Source: Anodontia alba
Taxonomy: Eukaryota; Mollusca; Bivalvia; Lucinida; Lucinidae
Length of the DNA stretch: 64,000 nt
Direction: 5' to 3'
Assembly: GCA_964016985.1 (NCBI GenBank)
Contig: OZ024824.1
Span: 120,796,951 to 120,860,950, forward strand
Below the pieces are notes generated by a model, which saw only the letters and a list, made by a program, of their open reading frames with translations, was not told the origin of the DNA and made no database searches. Below, in pieces: positions 33,976-45,600 of this stretch (position 1 is its first letter; each line of letters begins with the position of its first letter). The position numbers and the translations under genes are program-made.

Positions 33976-34141
33976 TTTGGGTGACATAAAGAGTATACAG
34001 CTAATCTGTTTAAAGCTTAAGCTTAAGCTTAGAGAGTTCTTAAGGTTAAAGTAATTATTCTGCAGAGATCTTTACTTTCAAAACAACTGATGTCACACAA
34101 CAATTTTTCTTGAGTTTGAAAATCAGATGTCCCTAGCTAAT

Positions 34142-34360
34142 CTACTCTGCCTTCTCTAGGACCTTCAGTCTTTCTAGCAATGGAGGATGAGAGAAATGCC
34201 AGCTAGAGTACAGCCAGTCAGTGACAGGAAATCCTAGATTGTCTTTGTTGAGTTTAATAAGAGCGGTTTTCAGGGGCAGTGCCCTGTGTAGGCTTTTAGC
34301 GAAGTCATCAGCTTGAAATTCAAATCGTCTTGACAGAACAGTCACACAGAATGACAGGAT
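34142..34360 (-). CDS. ZMPSTE24: ZMPSTE24 terminal exon with stop
   Basis: 72 codons plus TAG at 34142-34144. [20 protein letters not shown] contains the third zinc ligand (E of FEFQAD); [20 protein letters not shown] and [18 protein letters not shown] form the conserved C-terminus. Acceptor TCTGTTTCAG. There is no ER-retrieval-type extension beyond KAE. Confidence 0.96.
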   Translation of the reverse strand: MLSFCVTVLSRRFEFQADDFAKSLHRALPLKTALIKLNKDNLGFPVTDWLYSSWHFSHPPLLERLKVLEKAE

Positions 34361-36666
34361 CTGAAACAGATACAAAAACACTGTACCATAAATGTCCTAA
34401 AATTTTTAACACTTTATGCCATACCTTTTGGGCCTATATTATGCTTTTTATGCACTTGTTTCATAATTAGTTGGTGGAAGTACATGTAGTGTAGCCCCAG
34501 ATCAGACCATCAGGAGCAGTCTGACTGGGTCTGCACTGTTTGTATATGCTATTTTGTCAGACACTTTTTGTGCATGAAATGTTAGGACATTTACCATTTT
34601 TAACCTAATTACAAGGACATCTTCACCAAAATTTTCCAAAAAATTTGTAAAACAATATGCCCCAAATTATATGCTTGTCCCTACAAAATGCCAAACCTGA
34701 AAAGAGTATAACGCTCAAACTTAATCCATTCATTTTTTTTTTTTATAAAGTTAATCCAATGATCTACTTTGCAGCCTTATATAACTCAGTCAGGCTAAAA
34801 TAAATCATGGTTTGGTCTTTGTGGGACAGTGTTATGTGGTTAGAGTCCCATTCAGCATTGCTACTTGTCCACTATATAGACACATTATGGTCTTGAATGC
34901 TCAGTACTCTGGGTAAAAATTTCTGCAGACAACATTTTGAAATATTTTTCTTTCTTATTTTCCCAGATTTTTTTAGCTCTGGCAGCCAAATTGTTCAGTT
35001 GAGCAGGACCACTTGAGCAATTTGAGTAAAGGGGCATCAGAGGAACATTTCAGTAAAATTATTTTGTAGGAGATGTTGTTTAAAGATTTTTCTATTTTCA
35101 GCTCTAGCAGCCATACTGTTCAGCAGAGCAAAACCATTTGAGCAATTTCAGTAAAAGGGCATAAGAGGAATATTTCTATGAAGTTATCTTGAAATCAGTC
35201 CACTGGCCTAATTAGAGATGTCATTTCAAGATTTTTTAATTTTTGGCTCTGGCAACCATCTTGTTCAGTGGAGCGGAACAATTTGAGCAATTTTGGTAAA
35301 TGGCCATGAAGGATACATTTCTGTAAACTTTAGTGGAAATTGGTCCAGTAGTTTATGAGGAGATGTCATTAAAAATAATTGTTTATGATGGATGACGCAC
35401 GACAAATGAGAGATGACAGACAAGGGTGATCAGAATAACTCACCTTGAGCCTTCAGCTCAGTTAAGCTAAATATAAGAAAAATTCATCAATTTGTTGTCT
35501 GCTGAATTTGCTGATAGCTTGGTAAATGTTAAGGAAAGCTAACATAAACTGTGGAAGCATTTTCGCAAGCTCAGGTAGACAGGCAGATCACCATGCTTCC
35601 AATATATCCTTCTCAAACTTCATCTGCAGGAGTATATATAAGGAAAATAATTATGCATCAACTTGTAGGAAACTTTACCTCATTATACGGCGAGAAGACA
35701 AACTGGAATATAATGATGAGTCCTATTAAGGTTGGTCTAGTATCAAAACCAAACGCTGTGTATAGAACCTGGTTCTCTATCAGCATTGCAAAGGCAGCAA
35801 AACACAGGAAAGAATTTACCTGAAATACAGGGTACCAGTACTTATTATTTTACAGCTGAGCACTCGGGGTAAAACTTCAGCTAACAACAATATGAAATAT
35901 TTTTCGTATTTTTCCCCAAAACAGGATTTGACATTTCATGCAAATTGTCTCCAATGGAGACAATTTGCATTGAATGTCAAAACCTATTTTCTGGAAACTA
36001 AAAATAGAGCATCTTACATGAGTGGTCATTTAATATGAAATTTATGAAACGAGTTTGGGTAATTTCAGTATTTTGCAAGCTTTAGCGAGCAAATATCGAA
36101 ATTACCCAACTAGTTTCATAAATTTCATATTAGATGACCACGAATGTAAGATTCTGTTTATCACATGACCCTTGCAATGACAAAAATGCACAAAATATAT
36201 TAAGATAACGGCTTTCCATAGCCAAACGGAACAACTCACTGCCAAGATTCAATGGTGCTATACAAAAAAATAGCTCACATATTATTTGATAACTATCAAA
36301 AATAACTAGAAACAAGATAAATATGCCATTTATTACTTCATTAAACTGTAGGCATTAATGATGATTTTAATTTGAGCTAATAAATACTTCATTTGAATAA
36401 ATGAATTAAAAAATAAATAGTATCTTCAACGTCATTCAGCGAGTCAATACGTCACTGAAAATCAGTAGGAAAATCCCCCGAAGTCAGCTGTCATATTTAA
36501 AAATCATTGACCTTGATCAATACAGCTTATACGGTGGTTGCTAAACCCAAGTAAATGACATATTTCAAGAATATAAAACATTTAACTGTAGTTTGGATTC
36601 TAATTTTGACATATTTATTGATTGTCGAAGTCATGTTATCCTCCAATGCTTTTTTGGAAAAGTGAT

Positions 36667-36697
<31 letters not shown>

Positions 36698-39600
36698 CCT
36701 TCATTGACTGTTTGACGTCATCGATGTTAAAAGTGCCTCCAAATATGTTGCCGGAAAACATCGAATTTTAACCAAGATGAATACTTCTGTGGCCATGTTA
36801 TCCACATTGTGATTGCGTTGTGTCTTCCCCTTCCATCGGTCTGACATTTATCGTTCATTTCAAAATTATCTCAAATTTGAAGGCAGGTTCTGTTTCAAAA
36901 GTGAAAGTTGTATCGGCGAACACGGACTCCTCATCAGAAGTGCCTTGCCAAGCACTTGTTTGCTATCAATAAGCGGAGTAATATGAATATTAATGAGGGT
37001 AATTAGGCTAACCAATGGAAATCTTGCAGGTGTTATTACACGTGTGGTTATATGATTTTTATGACATGAGTTATTTCACTGAATAACTTGACAGTCATGT
37101 GATCATAAAAAATATATAAAATAGGATCAAATGGTCACCTGCTAAATACGCCTAGAGAGTGGCAAGTGGTAAAGATTAAATGGGAATTGATTTGTTTCAC
37201 AGATTTTCTGCCATTCAATAACCTTTTTGAATACATTTTGCAAATTCCTCACTTTTAAAATAGACTCCTCCAAGAAGGGAGGCAACACATTTCTGACAGA
37301 GCTGCCTCCCCTGAAAGTTTATCCAGTCTCTTGAAGTTTGATTACTGTCAAATTACAAAAATAACAAATTCATCAATTATTTTAATTAAGTATGACCTTG
37401 ACTTTGGGTCAGTAGCTGCAGCAAGATGATGTCAACTGATCTGTATCCATACAGCACTAATAAATACCAACCAATTATCAACATCTTCATGGTAACACTT
37501 TCAGGTAATAGGTCTAGATAAGAGTGTATATCAGGGCCCAGTTGTTCAAAGCTAACGACGTCGTTAGTTAACGATTCGTTAAAATTTACATCGAGTGATA
37601 CACAAATATTCTGAAATTTTTTGCTGAAAAAATGTGAGTAGCTTTTGCAGTGCAAAAGCTACTCACATTTTTTCAGCAAAAAATATCAGAATATTGTATA
37701 TTGAATCTGCTAAAACACTTAACGAAATGACCCTTAACGAGCTCGTTAAGCTAACGAGGCTTTGAACAACTGGGCCCTGGTAAATAGTTTTCTTATTTCT
37801 CAACAAAAACATACATGTATGTTGTGGGTACTTATTAGAAGTGCCTCGCTGAGGTGCTTCTAATGAGTACCCACAACATATGTTTTTGTCATGATTTAAG
37901 AAAAATATAGGTACTTTTTGGTTGAAAAAAAGCGCCTTATTTAGAGCTATGAATTATATCAGCAATGCAAAAAAAAAAAAAAAAAAAACTACATATAAAT
38001 GTTTAATTTTGATGTAAAGGTTAATGGACTGATGGACCTATAGAAACTGGACAAATGAACAGAATGACAAAAACGTTATATCCCCAAGGCCATGCATGTA
38101 CATTTACTTATGCTGGGAAACTATTGAAACATATTTATCTAATAACATGAAAATATTTGCCCTTTAAAAAAAAAAAGAAAAAAAAGCAGGAATTTTGGTA
38201 CAGCAAAATGTGGTAATATACTGAAAGGAAAAAGAAACGCAGGGTAGAGTTTTTTCCTTCTTATTTTGACCATTTTTTCCGTTTTTTACTATAGCCATAC
38301 ACTTTTACAGATTGTCCTGTGAATGTGAACCGCGGGTATACGAGTCTTTGGTAGATGTGCTATCTACCCAGTGTGTGAAATCATTCAACCATGCACTACA
38401 CAGTGCATTGCACAGACAATACGGAAAGCCCAAATTTCGTGCAAAACAAGCATGTTTAAACCTTCAGCACAAGATTTCCTCACACCATTTGGTACACTTC
38501 AACGATACACAACGCTCTTCGATTCTTTTACCGATTTTTCTTTTCATTTTTACGCTACTTTGAACTTTTTTCAATCATGGTACGATTGACTGATTTTCAG
38601 AGGGGTAGGGCAATTGCGTTGCTGATGCAGGGTCAGAGGCAACAGCAAGTTGCCAATCTTTTTGGGGTTAACGTCTCAACAATTGAATGTCTTGTTAGAT
38701 GTTTAAGGGAGACAGGGCGTTTAGCAGACCGACCGTGGTGAGGGCGTCCACGCGTGACGTCGCGACGTCAAGACAGGACAATCCGTCTGGCACATTTGCG
38801 GAATCGTCATCCCACTGCTACCGAAACTGCCCTTAATACAGTAGGTACGCATAATGGACAAATTTCTCCGAAGACTGTTGGAAGTCGATTGCGTGAGATT
38901 GGTCTTCGAGCTCGTCGTCCATACCTTGGTCTGCCTCTGACCCAGGCACGTAGGTTGCGTCGTATGGCGTGGTTGACGGCGCATGGGCCCAGGCTATTTC
39001 CGATGAGGCACTGGAGACAGGTTCTTTTTACGGACAAGTCTAGGTTCACTCTCTATAGCGCAGATGGTCGACGTCGTGTGTACCGACGTCACGGAGAACG
39101 CTTTGCCGACGCCTGTGTTGTCGAACGGGATCGGTTTGGGGGAGGCATTGCTCACGGGATAAAATCACAGTTGATTATTGTTGCGGGCAATATGACCGCA
39201 GTAAGGTATAGGGATGAGATCTTGCGTCCTGTTGCAGTCCCGCTTGTGCAACAATGTAATCTGATTCTGCAGCAGGACAATGCCCGACCACATGTTGCCC
39301 GAGTTTGTCAGGATTTCCTGGCAAACAATAACATCGCACCACTAGCATGGCCACCGTACAGTCCAGATCTGACCCCAATAGAGCACATGTGGGATGAGCT
39401 GGACAGAAGGGTTAGAAAGCGCCGAAATCCCCCCGCAACTCTCACACAATTAAGGAATGATCGATGAATGGAATAACATCCCGATGCGAACTGTCAATGC
39501 TTTGGTTAACTCTATCCAAAGGAGAATTAGAGCAGCAACGGCAGCAAGAGGGGGGCACACCCGATATTGATTTTCAGTTTGATTTTGATTTCAAGATTTG

Positions 39601-42600
39601 GGGGTAGCTACCAATGAACTTCAATAACTCGCGACTTGTTGATCACAAACCAATGAAATTTGGAACTTTTGTTCCAACATGTACCGTTTTGTAATCATAG
39701 TAAAATATTAAACAAACTTTTTCAAACTTGAATGAAATTTAGGAATAAAATTTACCCTGCATTTCTTTTTCCTTTCAGTATACATTTGAGCTCCAAATTA
39801 AATGTCATGCATCCAGTTAGTATAAAAAATAAGGATATAAAACATGTCAAAAACAGTACTGCAGACGTTTAAGCTTTTTACATTTTGGATGAAAGGTTAC
39901 TGCATTGAAATAAATAAAAAAATTTTTGATAATTATCAAATGTTTGGATAGGCATCAAATTGTTGTTTGAAGTTTAACATCATTGTCAACAATCTTTAAG
40001 ACATGTGGCCATTGCTCCAGATAAGGCATTTTTTCCACCTGAAAAGTACTGATATTTTTCTTATTCTCCATAAAAATTATGTTGTGGGTACTCATTAGAA
40101 GTGCCTGGCCAAGCACTTCTTATGAGTACCCACAAGTATGTTTTCATGGAGAAATAAGAAAAATATTATGTGGATACTTCACTTATCTGGAGCTTTGAAT
40201 GGTGGTGATGGTGTTTTGATGTGACAGTGGGAACTGATGCCCTTTTATAGTGTCACCTCACTGCAGTATTATGCCTCAAATGGACTGACACTAAACTACC
40301 ACCTTTCACATTACCCTAACCCCATGGGACCAGTCCAAGCTCTTGTTTCTATTTCTGAGCATCAAGAGAGTAAGTAGCTACGGTTATCACCCTATGTACT
40401 GAGACAGACTGGTCTGAGCAAACAGTGTAGATCAAGATCAGATGCTGCAGAATGCAGTGTCTGATCAGGGTCTATACTGCTTGTCACTCATTCAGCATGT
40501 TTTAGAGACATCTACAGGGAGTCAAATGGACTCCTTAAATGTTTAAGGGAAAGTATGGTAAGGAGTTAAGGTGTCCCAATATTTAGGGTAAATATGGTAG
40601 TACCAATTTTAGAATATCTCGGGTATGGCATGGTTGGGAATCAAACCCACAGTCTCCTGGTCAGAAGTCAGATCCTCTACCAACTGAGCCACTGGGATAG
40701 GTCTAGGATAGGGCTTGTAAGCAGATGAGTAACCCATTGTTCTTTTGCAGGCAAGAACCTTACATGAGCTTTTTGGAAAAATTGCTAAAGTGTCTTACAC
40801 AAAAGAAAGCTGATTTCTAGAGCTCTGTAAATTCTTCAATAATAAACCAATCCCAAGATTTTTTCTCATCAAGTACAGCAACAACATCATTTTTGCCACG
40901 AAATATAGACTGAAACTCTTCAACAGATCACTATACATAACTTCAGATAAGGCACAACTGAAAAGTACTGATATTCTTCCTATTTCTCCACAAAAACATA
41001 CAATGTCATTAGGAAACCACACCTATTCAAATATTTTAAGAATTTTACCACCAAAAATGAAAACTTTCAGATGAAAAATTCTGGTAGTTTTCATATTTCT
41101 GCACAAGATGTAGATTGTGGGTACTTGTTAGAACTGCCTCAACGAGTACCCACAATCTATGTTTTTGAGCAGAAATAAGAAAATTAATGGATACCCCTGT
41201 AAAACCCAGTTTACCTGTATAAAAGTGGACTTGAAGGGGGGTCAAAATTATATAGGCATGTTTTTGTGATTTTTGGTACTCATAAGAAGTGCCTCAGTAA
41301 GGAGCTTCTGATGAGTACCCACAACATATGTTTTCATAGAGAAATAAGAAAAATATCATGAAGATACCCTCTCTTATTTGGAGCTATGAACATACCTGAC
41401 TAATGAAGAAGTTTTTCAACACATGACCTAGTTTCCAATGTCCAAGCTCATGTGACAACACAGCAAGAACTTCCTCATTGTTACAGCCTTGTTTCTTGTG
41501 TTCTTTCTTTCCTTGAGATTCTTCACTTTTCTCTCTATCCTCAGTTTTGATTTCTTCTTTCTCCCCTACATCTCCTTCCCCTTTCTCTCCATCTTTATCT
41601 CCTTCTTCCTCTTGTCTCTTTTCTTCCCCTTCCTCATCCACCTTCTCCTTTTGTATTGAAAATAGAAATGTGAAACAATAATACCTGCCACTACAGTGGT
41701 GGGCAGTAAACTGTCAAACATTAACAAAATTTGCACATTAGTAATCCCAAACCAGGCCTCCACAGTATTAATGCAACTACCAAGTTTGATGAAAATCCAT
41801 AAACATTTACTCAAGTTATCATCTGGAAATGAAAATCCAGACAGATGGATGGACACACAGACGACCAATGTGAAACAATACTACCCTGCCACCATCGTGT
41901 GGTGGGGTATAAAAACAGAAATATGAAAATATGAGGGCGATCAAACAGATCTAAATATTGAAAGGCATTTCTGTCTGATCAATACTATTTCCATGAAAAA
42001 ATATGTTGCAGGTACTCATTAGATGTGCCTTGGCAAAGCAAATACTCACAAAATACACTACAACCGCTTTATAACGCAGTTCGTTATAACACGGTTTTGG
42101 ATATAACACGGTTCAAAGATGGATAAATTGTCAGTTTTCAATATAATCTACACATTTTTGTTTGGATATAACACAGTTGTTTAACTAACACGGTTTATGC
42201 TATGGACCCCAACAATAGTGTTATAATGAGGTAGTGGTGTAGGTTTTTGTAGAGAAATTATCTGGATACCCTAGATCTTGAGCTATGGGATCAGCAAGCA
42301 AACTCTACATGTCAAGAGAATGGGGTCTTTGGAATATATGGGCCACGCGAAGTGAAAATGTGTCTTCGGGCATATGTGGACAGTGAAGGCCCTGATCAGC
42401 CTGCACATCTGTGCAGTATGATCAGAGCCTTCACTGTCCATTAACAGAATCATTGGACACTACAGAATGTATCGATGTAGAGCAAATGTTGGAATTCATG
42501 AGATAAATCTAAATTTGTGCATTTTGCGTATGTTTGAAGACACCTTTTCACTTGGTGTGACCGATATGAAAACAATAAGAGCCGTGATCAGACTGCATGA

Positions 42601-45600
42601 CCACAGTTCTTGATACAAGGGATATCCAGATACCATATACACTAAGTATTGTGAAACCTTTTTACCACACATCCTAAAATTTGAAAAAAAATCTATTTTT
42701 CTATCTGTTGATGTGTCTAAAATATTGCTGGATGAGTGGTGGGTGAACTGTGATCAGTAGACACATTCTGCGATGTCTGATCTGGGTCTACACTGGTTGC
42801 TCAGGCCTGTCTGTCCAATATTTAGGGTTATTATGGTAAATATGATCCTTATATCTCCATGAAACATGAGTTTTTGGTACTCATTAGAAGCGCCTAGTGG
42901 AGACACTTCTAACATGTTATTATTCATCACAAAAACATACCTATATAATTCTGACCTCCTTAAACCCCACTTTTATATAGTAAAATTGGGGTTTACAGGG
43001 GTATACATTATTTTTCTTATTTCTGCTCAAAAACATAGATTGTGGGTACTCGTTAGAACTGCCTCACTGAGGCAGTTCTAATGAGTACCCACAATCTATA
43101 TTTTGAGCAGAAATAAGAAAAATATCAGAATTTTTATCTGAAAACTTTCAGTTTTTGGTGGTGAAATTTTCAGTATATTTGAATAGGCGTGTTTGCATAA
43201 TGTGAGAGATGGAAACGTATTAATACATTTTGGTTGCAAAAAGTGTCTTATCTACAGCTACAATGACTACTAATTGGACAGTGAAATGGAAACCAGTCTG
43301 GCGGTGCCTGATCTGGGTCTATACAGTTTGCTCATGCCTAGATGTCTGTCTCAATATTCGGGGTTGTTATGGCATGATATGATATATTTTTCTTATTTCT
43401 CCATAAAAACATGTTATGGGTACTCATAACAGCCTTGTTGAGATGCTTCTAATAAGTATCCACAATGTATGTTTTTGTAGAGAAATAAGAAAAATATCTA
43501 TAAACTCATCTTACCTAGCGCTACGTCATTATGAATTCAATATACTGTATTTAACATTGTTACCGCACAATAAAGTAATTCCTTACTCTTCAGAATACAG
43601 CCAGTGCACTTTTTGTCTACTTCTTTACAAAGGCATATGTTGTGGTATCCATTTGAATTGCATTGATTTATTGATGTAATTCAAATGAGAACCCACAACA
43701 TACGCTTTCTTAAAGAAAATTAGGAAAAAAAACCCCACAAAACATAGCATAAACATTATTAAACAAGTCATTTGCTTATCTTGTTTTTAAAGCATAATAC
43801 ATATTTTACTACAAGTTTTCCCAGTAAATTTGAAAAACCTAAGCGCACAGTGCAATATTTAAGTCGAATAGTTTAAGTATAACTAGGGATGAAAAGATAC
43901 ATCAATATATCAATGCATTGAGATGGTTTTGTTTGTGTTGAGGTTTTACGGCCCAGTCAACCCAATGGAGTCATGTCGAGTGCAGTCAGTTTACCTAACC
44001 ACACGTCTACTGGGCAGGCTTAGTCCTCTAAGCGGTTAACCAGTATTGTGCACATTCTTTCGCCAGAAACTGACAATTGCCCTTCTTGAATCAGCAGAAG
44101 GGAGAGAATGACCATAGAAAATATTTCATGATCAATCTCCATGAAAGAATGTTGCCGACCTCGGCGGGGGTCGAACCCGTGACCACCAGGTCTCCAGTTG
44201 GACACGGATCCAACTAAGCCACCGAGGCAGCTACGTCGAGATGGTGACTGCCATGATAGTGCTATTGTAATAGTGTTTTCAACTATGGATGACTATTGCT
44301 GATAGTCTCTTCAACTATCAAAAGTTTTGACAGTTTTTGTCCCTGTAGATTTTCTCCTTCTGTAATACCATTCTGAAGCTTTTTTGTCTAAATTAACAAA
44401 GTATGAGAACAAAAAGGATTTCTGTTTTGCAAAAAAATGTTTGTTCAAATGGTAGCAAAGCAGATGTTTGAGAGGGTAGTAATGTTAGGTATCTTTACAG
44501 GTAGTCTGGGATTATAAAATCAATGAAACTCATTAAAATACAGTTTGATTTGGAGATGGTGATAGTATCGTAATGCATCGTGATATTAGACCCCTTTAAA
44601 GCGATAGTGTCATGATAGGGATATCTCTGAAAGTGACAGTATTGTGACAGTCATAATTTGGCATGATAGTCAGCTCTAAGTACAACCTAAGACAAAGCTG
44701 ACTGGGATGATAACTTTTAATTCCAGTACCTTTTCACCAGCCTGTGTCTCAGACTCTTGCTCTGTGCCCTCTGTAGATTTCTTCTCTTTGTCTGCCTCAT
44801 TCAAGGGAGAGTAATCCTCTAGTAATGTGTCAAACAGCACAATCCTTTTGTTCTTGAAGAAACCATAGAAATATGCATTACTATGCGAGGAGCGCTTAGA
44901 ACCTGTGAGGTAATCAAAATGTATAATAAATTGGCCAACTGGTAAACAGCATTTTCAGATGAATACTATGAGCCTGTACCTTAGAGTATGTACGGTAAAT
45001 GTCCTAAAATTTCAAACACCATTGTTTCTGACAAAATGCCATATGCAAACAGTGCAGACCCATATGAGTTGCTCCTGAAGGAGCAGTCTGATCAAGGTCT
45101 TCACTGTTTGTCATTCCATGAAGCATTTTAAGAGACAAATCCATAAAAGGCAAAATACTAAGCCAAAAAACTATGGAATAAAGTGTTCGAAATTTCAGGA
45201 CATTTACTCTACATCCAACAAAGACTCAGATCAGCTTACACATTTGCACCGTCTGATCATTGGACAGTCACTGGACAGTCATGGATCATGATTTGTTCAT
45301 GGGAACAATGATGATTTTGATCAGATTGCACAGAAGCACAGACAAATCCAAGTCTTTACTGTGCACACATCATTAGGTTCATTTTCTAACAGCACAACTC
45401 ATAAATACAAGTTTTATTTCTCCCAGAAAATATACATTAATTGGTCACCTGAGCTCAAGATGGCTTGTGGTTGCAGTGGCCAAACTTTAAAGTAGGAAAT
45501 TTGTGAAGCACCAGAAAGGACCATGTGAAGCACCAGCAGGGAAAGAAGATCCTGGGTAGCACCACCAGGGAAATAAGACCCTGTGAAGCACCACCAGAGA

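Noticed and set aside
40622..40708. Functional tRNA gene
   Set aside because: Box A and B are present but the acceptor stem does not pair; likely SINE head or tRNA pseudogene.
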